This document shows positions 35,168 through 47,584 of a stretch of 64,000 bases of DNA, piece after piece. Each line of letters opens with the position of its first letter. Position 1 is the stretch's first letter. The translations under genes and the position numbers were made by a program. Source of the DNA: Peribolospora baueri (taxonomy: Eukaryota > Basidiomycota > Peribolosporomycetes > Peribolosporales > Peribolosporaceae); contig JAMDHS010000099.1 of the NCBI GenBank assembly GCA_029717555.1, forward strand, positions 1 to 64,000. Reading direction: 5' to 3'. The notes beneath the pieces are model-generated. The model saw only the letters and a program-made list of their open reading frames with translations. It had not been told where the DNA came from and searched no databases.

Positions 35168-36045
35168 ATGTTTTCCCTCACCACCGCCCTCCTCGCGCTC
35201 GCGCTCCCCTCTGCTCTCGCCATCGAGTCGCAGGTGCGCCGGGCGCCCGCAAACTGCCAGTCCATGGGCAAAGGCGTCCTGGCTTTTGGCGCCAACAACC
35301 TCGGCATCTACATGCCCATCGACAACTGTAACAGCGCGCCGGAGACCTTCCTCGCTTTCACCGGCCAGCGCGATGCGCAGGGCCATCAGGTCCTGATGTC
35401 CGTGACCAAGGACAAGCAGGAGTACTTTGAGTACTTCCAGTGCAGCTCGACGCCCCCTGGCATTGGCAAGGGTTCCGGTGAGTGTTTCAGCGTTCACACC
35501 GCCGCTCAATTTGTCTGCGTCGGAGACTGACGGCGAACTCCTATTGGTCCCCCACCTCGAACAGTCGTGTACCTGCAGGGATACATCGAGTCCATCAAGG
35601 CTCCCGGTTACTGCATCACCATCAGCCAGACGTACGCGTCCAACGCCACGCTGGTCAGCAAGCCGTGCAACTTTGTCAACAATGGTCAGAACGTCTCCCA
35701 ACACGAGAACTTTGAGTTTGCGAACAACGTGAGTGCCGTCGGGCCGCGTCCCATTTCCAAGAGTTCCTGAGCCCTAGGCCGGCTCGCTCACCCGCACACC
35801 TCGTTAACGCCTCGCCCCTCCATTAGAACTTCTACGAATACTACACGGCCGCCTTCTTGGGCAACCAGCTCGGCCCCACCAATGGGAAGAACACGAGCTA
35901 CAAGCCGTCGATCGCCACCAACAACGGCATGTCCTACCTTCGATTGGACTACGACAACGGCCAGGTGCCCGCGGCACAGAATCAGGCCAACCAGTCGATC
36001 ATCTTTGACACCAAAGGCACTACGCCCGCGCCCTGCACGTCGTAG
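35168..36045 (+). CDS. Small secreted protein, 230 aa, fungal hypothetical
   Basis: Function unknown. Exons 35168-35477, 35565-35728 and 35827-36045 give 231 codons with stop. A clear signal peptide (MFSLTTALLALALPSALA) is followed by a likely dibasic processing site (VRR). The mature part has five cysteines (NCQSMG, DNCNSA, FQCSS, GYCITI, KPCNF) plus one near the C-terminus (PAPCTS), enough for three disulphides. Several N-x-S/T sites suggest N-glycosylation. Motifs such as GVLAFGANNLGIYMP and FEFANNNFYEYYTA are suggestive of a beta-rich extracellular protein, but I cannot name the family. There is no GPI tail. Effector or cell-wall roles are guesses. Confidence 0.85.
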
Positions 36046-37235
36046 TAGCACTGATGAGGCCCAAGTCGTGCAAGTAATGGACCAGGGCATCCTTGTTCCC
36101 CGCTCACAAGCACACGCTCGTTTAATAATATCTACTCCCTCACCCTTTTTCTTGACACCACAAGGCGGCTGGGCGTCGTTTTAATCCTTGCTTGCTACCG
36201 TCGGACAATTTAGGAACGGTTATCATGAGAACGAACACGTGCCTAGCTCTGTTGTACTTTTACCCAGACCTCCTGTGCACGTCGTTAAACCATCATCCGT
36301 CCCCTCCCTTATCTTAACTTTTCTCCTCCCGCTTCGCTTCGCGCGGTTAAAATTGACCTGGAGAAACCTTTCCTTCCAAGCTGGCGTGGCGTCAAGCTCG
36401 TCGAGTCAAGTCTGGCGGCGCACGTCTCCTCAAAGCTCGTGGCCGGAAAGGCTTCGGACGGAACTTGAAAACTGACGCTATCCATCTTCAGCTTCAGCTG
36501 GCGTGCGCCCCGAGCGTCTCGTCCCACAAAACGAAACCTGTGGGCCGTATCCTCGTTCTCTCCCTCTCTTTCGTTCGATCCTCTGCATAGGTAGCTCGCC
36601 TTTTCGCAAACGCATCGAGAAAGTCGCCGTATCCTCCCCTCCCACGCTCGTCGTGCGAGCAAGGACCGAAGAGAGAACATTCCGGTGGGTGCTCTTCTGT
36701 TCTCGCACGCCCCACCCTGACTTGACACCCGATCTGGGTGGGCGCCAGTCGTATCGGATACCCACTGGCGATTGGGACTTCCCACTCACAGTTCTCCGCT
36801 CGTCGCGCAGAACTGAGGTGAGGCCGGACGCGGACAGGTAGGTATCGCGCACGCCCACCCATCTCCCTCTTTGTTCGGGGGGCATCTGACAATGCATTGT
36901 GAGCGTACCTCATGCCGATGTTTTTAGTGTATCTCAAAGCTTCATTCAGTTGGAATAGAGAGAACCCGAACCCGATCCACAAGCCCGCACCGCGCCGACC
37001 GCACATATTTGGAAACTGCTCTCGCTCTCGCAAGTTATACAAACAAGATTCAACCCAGTATCTCATGCAATCTGCCCGCCGTTCCCCCCCCCCCCCCTCG
37101 CCTACGACTGTCGACATAACACCTGGGCCAAACTCCTGTCCTAGGTCACGAACTTCCGTTCACCTTCAGAGAACACGGAGAGGAGAAAACGCATTTCAGT
37201 GGACCGAGCAAGAGGACGACAGCAGCAAAGGACGG
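36046..37235. other. Convergent intergenic region with poly(C) run
   Basis: This lies between the secreted-protein gene (+) and SEC24 (-). Open frames exist on both strands (for example minus 36494-37117), but they lack motifs and their codon use looks unlike the neighbours. A run of 14 C lies at 37084-37097. I call no gene. Confidence 0.45.
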
Positions 37236-40200
37236 CTAACGAACCTTGTCCTTCAGCATCCCAGTGAATTGATGATAGCTTGGAGATTGCTCAAAGCGGT
37301 CTTCTATGAGGGCGCTGAGGGCCCAAAGGCGCAGCGACGGCTCTGCGTCCTCCTTGACAATGTACAGATGCGGCCAGTACACGCCCCGACGCAGTTCGCG
37401 GACCTTTGCGATGATAGCATTCACCCGTTGCGAGAAGGAATTGTCCAACGTGGGCAAAGTGGCCTGGCGGATTGTCGAAGACAAAGAAAAACATGAGAGA
37501 TCCATCGTGACAGAAAGAAGCAACCTTGAACAACTCACTTTACCGCCTCGGAGAGCGCCGTAGTCGGGCAGATCGAAGACGTCCCGAATAAGCTGAGGTA
37601 CAGCCTGGTGGCCGACCCAAAGGAAGACGGTCTGACCGTCCTCAATCAAGTAAAGACCGTGGCGCTCTAGACGCTCGCTAGTAAGGTTCAGGGGCGAAGG
37701 GAGGATCACGCCGTGCTCGCCAACAGTTCCAGCCTGTCAAGGATCAGTAGCAAATACTTGTAAGCGTTCGTGCTCGAGCGTCCGGGGCAAGAATGGGCCC
37801 GGCCACTCGCCTCTGCCGCCATATTATGAAGGGAGTAGAACGTCGGGTGGATGTAAGGGACCAAGAGTTGACAGGGAAGCGTGGTCAAGAGCGCCTGTGC
37901 ATACGCTCGGAGATCGGGACTAATCTGCGCGCTTTGACGGATGCCAACCTGAAAGAGCAGAGCAGGGGACGGTCACGTCTCATGGTCAGATCAGGCTCCC
38001 CTGGTCAAATAGTACATCGCAGCAGACGCTCACATGCTTCAACAGGCCGAGAACGAGGAGAGGAAGAAGCTTCATGTTGTCAGAGATGGCAAGTTGCGGG
38101 CTGGCCCCGGAGCCGGCGGAAGTCATGGTCGACTTGTAAGTGCTGAAAATGTCCACAAGCTTGTTCATCAGTGCATCCCGGGCATCTTCGAGCTTGGAGT
38201 GAATGGAGCGCTCGACGGCCTTGTTAGCGAGGAGGGTAGCGATGGCGACTTGGTCGGCCGAAGCATAAACTTCCGAAAGACTCGTGGTCGTAGGCAAGGC
38301 GAGGTTGACGACCCTAATCCTGCGTTCACCTGTGGAAGCAAGCCTTTTTTAACAACCCATCATACCCACACCCTGCAGCCGATGCGCTTGCTTACCCGAA
38401 GACGTGGAGTGTAGGACGACGCTCTGGAAGACGACGAAGGGTGCATTTAGGGTCTCTTCGATCTCTACTTCGATGGCGTATGACTGGTCCAGGGGCACGG
38501 CAGGCAAGGCCAATAGGTCGGTGGAGCGAACGAAAAAGTTGCCGTGGAATGCGGACGCTCGAAGACCTATGGACGGAAGAAAAGTGATTACGGAAGCGCG
38601 GAATGGTCACTTAAACGGTCGCTTCGCAGTCAACTGCACACGAGGGGAAATCGATAGGAGTAGCCTACCTCTAGTAGCTCGGAGACGAAGAACAGCCTCG
38701 TAAGAGATAGGCTGCGCGAGAACCTCGCCAAACTCGTGTGCAAACTTGAGCGCATCCTCGGACCGAGTCGCATTGAAGGCGGGATAGAAGTACGTTTGCC
38801 CGCCGGTGTATCTCGGCAAGCAGCTGAGAGTGGCGACGTCGGTGTAGTACGAGCTGAAGAGGAACATGTCGACAGAAACCTGAGAGCGAGAACAGTCGAT
38901 GGGGAAAGTCTTGTAGAAAGACGATGCAGCTTGAAGGAGGGTCGATTCCTGAAGTAGCAGGGGGGGAGGGAATTAAGTTTCGTGTCCATCCCTGAGCGAG
39001 CCATCTTGTCCAAAAGAGACTTCGCCACTAACTTTCGGGGTCCCCAACAGCTTGGCTTGCTCCCTGTTCTTGAGGGCACCAGGTCCAACGCTTGGCAAGG
39101 TCGACGTAAGGCAAATGATCTTGCCTCCAATGGGTGCCTGCGCCGGAGAGCACAGCACAGCATTTAGCATGCTATCGACACGAACCGCCTCGAACGAACG
39201 AATACGCAAGACTGGATCCAAATACGCCCGACTCACGATGAGCTTGTGAGCCGCTTGTAGAGCGGACCCCATAGCCGAGCCGACAGTGTGGGTGTCCTTG
39301 AACATGTCATTGAGACGACCAAGTAGGCTCTCAATCCCCTGTCTCTTCTCCGTCAAGTTCACAAGCAGATCGTTGGGCTTGGGCAAAAAGACGTCGTCGA
39401 GATCGGAAACGACGAGCATTTCGGGCTCCGTCGAATCGGGCTGAGAAAGGAAAACGTGCAATTCAGAGGAACGTCGAAAAAGGTTGATGGTTCATCGCGA
39501 AACAACTTACACCGATGCAGAAAAAGTTCAAGCACGTGTCCACGGCGATGAGCGTAATCTTGGTACGATCATCTTGATTCGGGATCCTGTCGAGCGTTTC
39601 GAGGATGGTGCGGGCGGCAGTAGCAACCATTCCTAGAAGAAGAGGATAGCGGAGATCGGTCAGGGTCGTGTCCGGCGGTCAGCACAGAAGAAGCCAACCT
39701 CGTCCTTCTTACCTGTCGTGACGGCATGATAAGAGACGTCGATAAGGAATACGAACACCGGCGGTTGCGGAGGCCGGACCTGCAAGAGAGACGATGGGGG
39801 AAACGTGTCGCAAAAAATGTAGGCAAGGCCGAAGGCATGTATGGGAGGGCTATTGAGGGCAGGAAGGACGAGAGGCTACTGATTGAGGGCAGGAAGGACA
39901 AGAGGCTACTGACCATGTACTCCCTCGGAGCGATAAACTCGACAACGGAATGGTTAAGCTCAGGCCTGTCCCACCTGTTGGCTGGCTGGTTCTGCTCCTG
40001 ATCCCAGTCAAAGAGTTGCGGGACCTCGTTGGAGATATTGCACATGCAACACTTCCACCGGTTTCCGCCGTCAATAAAGGTGACATAGGGGTTGATGTAC
40101 GTCCTGCAGCGGCGACAGCGTGCGATCACGCAGTCGGTGACCAAAGGAACTTCCTCCTGTAGCAGACGAGGCAAGACATGTGATCTGTAATGAGCCGATC

Positions 40201-41575
40201 GCTGTCAGACTCGACGGGACGACACAATGCATACACGCACATCACCATCGCTCTCACGAGTGCTTCGCATGGGAGACAGGATCAGTGCGAGGGGTATTTT
40301 TGATTTGTTGAGAAGCGATGACGTCGTGGGAATGGCGTTCAGCGTCGAACGCTGGTACGAAGGGTCAGCATTGGCTTTGGGGTGGGTTGAAATGCAAGCC
40401 TATAGAGGGAGAAGGAAGGGACGGATTCGGTCAGATCTCGACGCCCCACGGACGGATGCGGCCCAAACTTAAATACTTGCGTTGGGAGGCAAGATAATGT
40501 CCGGCGGCGGCTTTGACAGGTCCATGATGTTCGGCTGCTGTCCGGCAATATTAACCGTGTGCAAAGGATTCTGTGGCGGGAAAGGATAGGGCAGACGGTC
40601 GGTACACATCACGCCGCGAAAAACAGAGCGTCCAAGCTTCGCGTGAACAACTAACGCGTTGCGCGATAGGTGCGGTCGACCGGCTAGAAAGGAAAGCCGA
40701 GCCATGTACCCGGCGAGAGAGCAAATACGCACCATTTTGTGGCCCATCTGCTGCGCACCGCCCACGCTCATCCCGCCGAACTGGCTAGTCAGTCCGGCGA
40801 CTCCGCCTGGCTGACTCGGGTATACGGGCGGCGGCCCGTTCGGCGGAGCACCGGCGGGTGAGAAAACAGGAGGAGGACCGGGGGCCGTTCCTGGGCGATC
40901 CCTATCTGTGGCTCCAGGCGTAAAGTATTGACCCTGATCGTAGCCGGCCTGGGCGCCGCCGTATTGATCATAGGCAGGAGGGGCATTGTAAGTGCTGGCG
41001 GCCAGCTCAGCGGTCGGGTAGTGGCGCTTCGTCGACCTTCCAGGAGCACCGACGGGGGGAGGAGGGGAGGTCGGAATTCCGGGAGCCGTCCCGCCGCTGG
41101 GCGCACCCTGAGGATTCGGCGTCAAGGACCGTGGCGGGGGGGGGGAGGTGGGGGCAGCGCCGGGCCCGCCGGCAGCGTGAGGCGGCGGAAGGGGGGGCAT
41201 CGACATTCGGTTCGACCGGGGGCCGGGCGGGGGAGGGGGAGGCTGCCAAGTGGTGCGGCCAGTGGCCGTCTCTACCAAAAGCGGAGCCGCCATGCGGAAT
41301 ACGTAGGTCAGCGAGCGTTGGAAAGGGGGCAGGAAAGAGGAGGGCAATAGCGACATGGACTCGGAGCGGCGAGACAAGGAGGAAGAACGAGCTCACCGAC
41401 AAAGACATGGCGACCGGCGCTCTCATCCCTGAATCGGACAGCGAACGAATGAACCCATGACATCAGATCAGCAAGGCCGTCCGAGCGGTGAGGACGAGGA
41501 GACGCCGAGGAAGGCCGATCACGCTGGCACCCACCATTGAGCAGTCCAACCGGGCGGGAGCTGGGGCGCCGCCAT
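37236..41575 (-). CDS. SEC24: SEC24, COPII cargo-binding coat subunit, with N-terminal WW domain
   Basis: SEC24 selects cargo for ER-to-Golgi COPII vesicles as the partner of SEC23. It is a many-exon gene of roughly 1,000 residues. Minus-strand exons 41535-41575, 41397-41428 and 40733-41271 join in frame to give [20 protein letters not shown] then [11 protein letters not shown], a WW domain with both Trp and the final Pro. A long Pro/Gly-rich region follows. The canonical SEC24 core comes next: [20 protein letters not shown], the zinc finger with CRRC and [14 protein letters not shown], the trunk [12 protein letters not shown], the beta-sandwich, the helical domain ([14 protein letters not shown]) and the gelsolin-like end ([40 protein letters not shown]). 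It is divergent from the FHA-RING gene. The WW fusion is the unusual part. Confidence 0.93.
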
Positions 41576-42154
41576 GAGAGGAGTAAGGGTGTGCTGGATG
41601 TGGGAAGCGAGAAGGATATGAGGGCGGCTGGGAGCGTGGAAGGAGGTGTGAAGGAGACGGACGGCAGGCTGGAAGGAGACGGAGACGGAGAGGGTGCGCG
41701 CGGATGATGCGCTGGAAGGCGGATATCGGGGGTTGCGGCTGACGTGTGGCAAGTATATACGTGTACGGGTATTGTGGATTGCATACAGGAAGTATATTGG
41801 TATGTACATACAGTAGTACACGCCTCCGCGCGTGCCGAACTCGTCCCTCGCTCCCTTGTCTGTCGTCTGTCTGCCGTCTACTCAGTGTCGAGTCGTCGTC
41901 GCCCTCGCCACCGCTCAACCAACGTCAACGCAATCGTCGTTGCCTCTCTTCCTCCATCTCTTCTCTTTCCCGGCTTCGTCTTGCGCTCGTACGCTCGCAC
42001 CCCGCACGCCCGCACGCTCACACGACGCCCTCACGCCCTCACGCCCTCACGCCCTCCGCTATCGCCCCGTCTCCATTCACCCCCGCTGCCTTCCCCTCCG
42101 CAAGCCCGACTCCCCAGGCTGTCCTCTGTGGTGGCGTAGTCGGCAGCGAATCCA
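41576..42154. promoter_or_regulatory. Divergent promoter with 8-base tandem repeat
   Basis: Shared upstream region of SEC24 (-) and the FHA-RING gene (+). It holds a TATA/TACA-rich stretch (41750-41820) and four copies of an 8-base CGCCCTCA unit (about 42025-42056). Confidence 0.5.
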
Positions 42155-45071
42155 ATGGATCATCGCGACAGTTCCGACTCGCCTTCCATGGGCGCCTCGC
42201 CCAACCGCTCCTCCTTTCTCGGCATCAACTTCCGCCGCTCTCGAACGGTCGTCAACAGGGACGGCGCCGTTCCCGCCGCCAACGCCGTAGCGTCGTCGTC
42301 GCCCGCGCAGATCGCCGAGGGGTTCAACCCACCACGCGCCTCTGGTGTGCACTTGCCCATCAGCAACTCGACATCTAACGTCGACGTCGCCACCGCTATG
42401 GACTCGCTTGACACCGGCGTCTCCAACCAGGCCGAGCGAATGAATGCTCCGCGAGCGTCGGCGCCCTTCTCTTCGTTTCGACGCCCCGCCACTGCCAACG
42501 CAGACGTGCTCCTCAACACCCGGCACCACACCTCTTCCACCGCCCTCGCTTCGTCTGCCCCCTCGGACGACCTCTCGGTCACCCTCCCCACCTCGGGTCC
42601 CAGCCTGCAGTCTCGTCTCTTTCGGCGTTCTTCTCAGGGACCGTCCTCCCGCTCGCGCACGTCCCATGGTGTCGACACCGCTGGCGATCGTGAACGGCAC
42701 GTCGGCAGAGCGGAGAGGCGAGCTTCGTCCAGACACCGCTCTGCACGGGCGGCCAGCACGCCCCCGAATCACCCTCCCAACCTCCAGCGTGCAGGCGCGG
42801 CCCCAGCAGAGTCGTCGTCTACCGGAGGGGTAGAGAGATCGGCGCCGGACGGTCCGGAGGAGGCGAGGTCTTCTCCCGTACCGAGTGCTGACGGCCAGCA
42901 ACGCCCCGCGACGGGAGCAGAGGAGGAAGCTTCGCATCCATCTTATCGCATCCGGTTGGTGCCGCACCTGGAGGCCACTCGGTCCCTTCACTTTGAGCCC
43001 ATCGAGCGAGAGGTCCGGGAAAGCGGTCCAGCAATCAAGATCGGGCGCTTCACGGACCGATCCGCCGCAGCCGGCGCTCCTGCCGGAGGACCGCCGGCGT
43101 CTCGATCCGGACCGAACGCAGACACGAGTGCAGGTGGCTCTGCTGCAGCTCGTGGCCAGGGGCTTTCTGCCGACGCCTCGCATCTCATTGGCACCGGCGC
43201 AACCAGCTCGGCTGGCGGGGGCGGTAGTTTGGATTCGGGTCGAATAGCTTTCAAGAGCAAGGTCGTCAGCCGTGGTCATGCGGAGATGTGGTGCGAGACG
43301 GGAGGAAAGGTAAGTGTTTTTGATCGGGACGCCGCCGTCGTCCGCTCGGTCATTCAGGCTGTCTTTACCAGTGAGCGTCTAATACTTCGCTTTCCTATCC
43401 TGTCCGACAGTTTTTCATACGTGATACGAAGTCTTCTTCCGGCACATTCTTGAATCACATTCGGTTGTCACCCCCTGGTGTCGAGTCTCGTGCCTTCGCC
43501 ATCAAAGATGGTGACGTAGTTCAGCTTGGAGTGGATTATCAGGGAGGCACGGAGGAGATTTACCGTTGCGTCAAGATGCGTGTCGAGCTCAATCGCGAGT
43601 GGCAGAGGGCCGCGAACCAGTTCAAGTGCGTGTTGTTGTCGCGGATCCGGCTCGTTATTATCTTTCCGGTCTGCTGCTGGCCCTCACGCGCGTCAGTTCA
43701 CTCATTCGAATTCTCCGTCCACAGTATGAATGCTCTTCGACAGCTGCGGGCCCTTGGAGGCGTGACAACCGCTTTAGCACCGTCGGCAGCAGCTTCTGCT
43801 CCCAAATCGAAACCAGACGGCGGCCTCAGTAACAAGCAGGCGGCGACTGTGACGGACTGCTGTATCTGTGAGCAGATTTTTGTGGCAATGACGAGAGTAC
43901 CGGTCAGACCAGACGCCTGATTTTGTTTCCATCCATGTCTCCAGGTCTCTTCCCCGTCACCGTCTGTCAAGCGCTTTTCATAGCACCATGCTCGCACGTC
44001 TTCCATTTCAAATGCATCCGTCCCCTTCTCATTCTCCACCATCCAGGTTTTTCCTGTCCTCTGTGTAGGACGTTTGCCGACTTGGAGGCAGACGTGGAGC
44101 AGGATGAGGGCTGGCAAGAGCTGTTGGCCAAGGAGGCTGAGTTGGAGGCTGCAGGCGAACGAGCGGCCGCGTCGACGCCGCCGGGCGATGGCGGCGACGC
44201 TCAGCATGCTCAGAGCTTGTCTCAGGGGATTGCAGATGTCGCAGGCTCAATTGGTTCTAGTTTGCCAACGTCTGAGAACGAGTCGGGTTCGCGGCCTTCG
44301 ATGGCGGGCTCCAGTGCTCGGCCTCTGGAGGCGGCCGGATCCGCTGTGGAGGCTACACCATCTCCTGCTTCGCCACCCCGCTCCTCGATGCCTTCGCATG
44401 TCAATTGGACGCCACGTCACATCAATTCGTCGGCGGATTGGTCGGACAGGCCGCCTACAGCTGTGGCCGCCACTCCACTCCACGGGAACGTCACCCATTC
44501 GTCGACGGACGTGGTCGAGGAAGCTGGCAACGAAGGGTTCCCTCCCGCCGGAGGGGGGCCAGGTGACGAGCCAAGTACGTCGGAGAGGGCGGAAGGACCG
44601 GACAGGACGTCCGTCGACGTCCATGGCTCGTCCCTATCATCGCCTGTGCCGGTCGCCGTTCCGCGCGCAAGTTCTTCCATCAACTCTGCGTCCCTTGCGG
44701 ATGCCAACACCCCTTCCAATAACACCTTTTTCAGCGTGCTGGCGGAGACGTCTTTGCGCCCTTCTGCACTCCCCGCTCAAGTATCCCCTGTGGCGGAAGG
44801 AGTGTTGTCGAGCGCGGATGCAGCACAGGAGGGCGACGGCATGTCGCGTGACAACTCGGACCCGTCGGAGAGGGACCAAGGCCAGTCCAGCAGCGACTCT
44901 GCCTCTGGCAGCCTTCCAAGAATCCATCAAGACCAGCTCGGAGACCAGCTTGAGAGGGATGTGGTTTTGGACGCCGAATACGACGATGAAGAAGCACCAG
45001 GCACGAGCTCAGGTGGCGGGGGCGGAGCGGCTTCGAAGTTGAAGAGGTTGACGAAGAGGATGCAGTCATGA
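42155..45071 (+). CDS. FHA-RING E3 ubiquitin ligase, Dma1/CHF-like, 879 aa
   Basis: It probably acts in mitotic checkpoint or septation control like S. pombe Dma1 and yeast Dma1/Dma2, using FHA to bind phosphothreonine and RING to ubiquitinate. Exons 42155-43309, 43411-43625, 43725-43867 and 43945-45071 give 880 codons with stop. A disordered N-terminus (about 280 residues) precedes the FHA domain: IKIGRFTD (Arg), SKVVSRGHAEMW (Ser-Arg-x-His core), FFIRDTKSSSGTFLN. The RING reads CCICLFPVTV, APCSHVFHFKCI and CPLC (C3H2C3). Unlike compact Dma proteins, it has a loop inside the FHA domain and a long, Ser-rich, disordered tail of roughly 340 residues after the RING. Confidence 0.9.
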
Positions 45072-45801
45072 AGTTCGGACGTGTTTCTTATTCCCGTTTT
45101 AATGTCCTGTATCGTTAGACTTTTTCCCGAGCGGCATTCCATACCCTTCCCCCTTCCATTTGTCGTTGCTTCTCTTCCCCTTCGATGCAATAATGGATGG
45201 CAATCCTCATTCATGTCTCCCTGGCCGTGCGTGCTCATGAGGTGCATACAATATTTATCATACAACGACGATCCATTGTTGGTTAGCCTGCAAACAAATG
45301 AGACAAGAGCCAAATGATCAGTCTCCTCGCCCTGAGATAATCGCAAGCAAGGGTGCGGATGGGCTCAGGTAGTCAAATGTATTCATTCGGCCACGCTCGG
45401 TTGGGAGCGGGGCCGTGACATTAGAGGTTACCAGAAAAGAAATTTAAAAAAAGCATCATAGCCGAGATGAGAAAAGAGGTTCGTGGAGAAGCTTTTGCGA
45501 CTCACCGTGAGAAAGCGTGCTTGCCGTGCGAGGTAGCACGCGGGTAGTTAGAGAGAAAGAGAAGCAGAGAAGATGAGGAAGAGGACACCAGCGCGGACGT
45601 TACCATTTGAGCGCGGCACATGTGGTCACGTGGACGCTTACGAAGTAGGGTTAGTGAGTGAAGAACTTGGCAGTACCACGACTTCCTGCTGCGGCCCTAA
45701 TCCCGCACAGGACAGGACGATCGCGAAGTCCTAAGCGGAGCCAGCAACGCTCATTCGACGTTCTTGAGCTCAAATCTTCAAGAAAAAGCCCACCGACCAA
45801 C
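45072..45801. other. Upstream region of RPS3
   Basis: No gene seen. AT-richer patches (45420-45480) lie between the FHA-RING stop and the RPS3 start; this presumably holds the ribosomal-protein promoter. Confidence 0.5.
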
Positions 45802-47060
45802 ATGGCTACCAACATTTCCAAGAAGAGAAAGGTGCGTGGTGTGTGTGTGGCCTGGGCGTCATGGAGATAAGAGAAGACGACAGACATAGGCGTGCAGGTG
45901 GTGGGTGGGTGATTCATGTGCCACTTCTGTTCTGTAGCTCACTCGCCCGTCCTGTCCCCTCTGAATCCAGTTCGTCGCTGACGGTGTCTTCTTCGCCGAG
46001 CTCAACGAGTTCTTCACTCGGTGGGTGAAGATATTTCCGTACCATCAAGGAAACCGTGCAACGATATCTTTCACTTTTACTTGATCAGTGCATCTTTGAC
46101 CTGACGCTCGTACGACTTGCTCCTACCCCCCACAGCGAGCTCGTGGAGGAGGGCTACTCCGGCTGTGAGGTCCGTGTGACGCACACTCGCACGGAGATCA
46201 TCATCCGCGCCACCCACACCCAGGAGGTTCTCGGCGAGAAGGGTCGTCGCATTCGCGAGCTCACTTCGCTCGTCCAGAAGCGCTTCAAGTTCCCCGAGAA
46301 CTCGCTCGAGCTCTACGCCGAGAAGGTGCAGAACCGCGGTCTCCACGCCGTCGCTCAGTGCGAGTCCCTCAAGAACAAGCTCCTTGGTGGTCTTGCAGTT
46401 CGCAGGTGCGTTATCTGATTTCCGCCGTAGATTTAGCTTTTGGCGCTTGAACGCTCACTATTCATGCATTTCTTACCTATGCTCTTACCTATGCTTTTCC
46501 TCTTTCCCCGCTTTCGCAGGGCTTGCTACGGTGTTCTCCGCTTCATTATGGAGTCCGGCGCCAAGGGCTGCGAGGTTGTCGTTTCTGGCAAGCTCCGCGC
46601 TGCTCGTGCCAAGTCGATGAAGTTCACCGACGGTTTCATGATCCACTCCGGTCAGCCCGCTCGTGACTTCGTGGACACTGCCGTCCGCCACGTCCTGATG
46701 AAGCAGGGTGTGTTGGGCATTAAGGTCAAGATCATGCACGGCTGGGACCCCGAAGGCAAGGCTGGCAAGCCTTTCCCGGTAAGTGACTATTGCGACTTCT
46801 CTCATCGCTGCGAGGGTTGAATTCTTGTTCGTGAGCATGCCCACTGACTCCCTGTTGTCTTCTATCATGTGCAGCTCCCGGACGCTGTTACTATCTTGGA
46901 GCCCAAGCCGGAGGCCCCTATCTCTCAGCCCATCTCCGAGTCTCGCGAGCCCCAGGTCATCTCTCAGCCTCAGGCCGCTCCCGCTGCGGAGCACGCCGAC
47001 CAGGTTCCCGACTCGCTTGCGCCCGGCCAGCAGCCCGCTGCTCCTGCCTCCGCGTTCTGA
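45802..47060 (+). CDS. RPS3: 40S ribosomal protein uS3 (RPS3), 264 aa
   Basis: This small-subunit protein sits at the mRNA entry channel. Exons 45802-45831, 45971-46020, 46136-46405, 46520-46778 and 46875-47060 sum to 265 codons with stop. It starts [20 protein letters not shown]. The KH domain carries [20 protein letters not shown], followed by [38 protein letters not shown] and [18 protein letters not shown]. The C-terminal tail is Pro/Gln/Ala-rich and variable, as in other fungi. Two very short first exons (30 and 50 bases) are typical of fungal ribosomal-protein genes. Introns were checked by eye for snoRNA boxes and none was convincing. Confidence 0.97.
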
Positions 47061-47584
47061 GTGTATTGTAGTGCTTTCGCGAGGACTTCTCTAGCATTTT
47101 ATGACCAGTCCCGGAGTCTTGTGACGACAGTCTTGCGAATGCTTTTCGTCCGAACGTGGGCACAGATCTGCACAAGCGCAAGCCCGGTTCTTTGGGCCAG
47201 GCCAAGGCGTGTGGCGACAACGCCGAAAGAGAATTTCAACAGTCAATTGCGCAGCCTTAGAAGATGCGGCGGTGACTGGACAAGCATCACCGGGTCGACG
47301 ACCCCGTCATCGAAGGTTGTAGCGTGAATATTAGGAATGAAAGAAAGCTGCTCCAAGGCACGTTGAAACGCACGTGACCAGCTCGTTTGCGCGCTTCCGA
47401 TTTTGTTTTCCCTTTGCCCACACTGGGGACATCTTTCTCTTACGCCGATCCCACCACCGACGACCTGCGACGACCGTCACGATCACGACTCTCCTCTCCT
47501 TTTCTCCCCTCTCCTATCCTATCCTTTCCCTTCCATCCTTTCTCCGTCTCGCTTCTCTTATCTACCCTTTTTCCCCCGGCCGCG
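47061..47584. other. Upstream region of Rrm4-like gene
   Basis: No gene seen. A long CT-rich tract (about 47488-47578) leads directly to the ATG, typical of a fungal promoter/leader. Confidence 0.5.

Noticed and set aside
34736-35704. A 322-codon open frame on the minus strand over the secreted-protein gene
   Set aside because: It is antisense to a gene with a signal peptide and clean splice sites. Its composition is the reverse-complement shadow of that gene and it has no family motifs.
36494-37117. A 207-codon minus-strand frame between the secreted-protein gene and SEC24
   Set aside because: No motif, no splice support, mixed codon use, and the SEC24 C-terminus ends properly at 37236.
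45832-46874. Possible snoRNAs inside RPS3 introns
   Set aside because: I looked for paired C (TGATGA) and D (CTGA) boxes or H/ACA ends and found no properly placed set.
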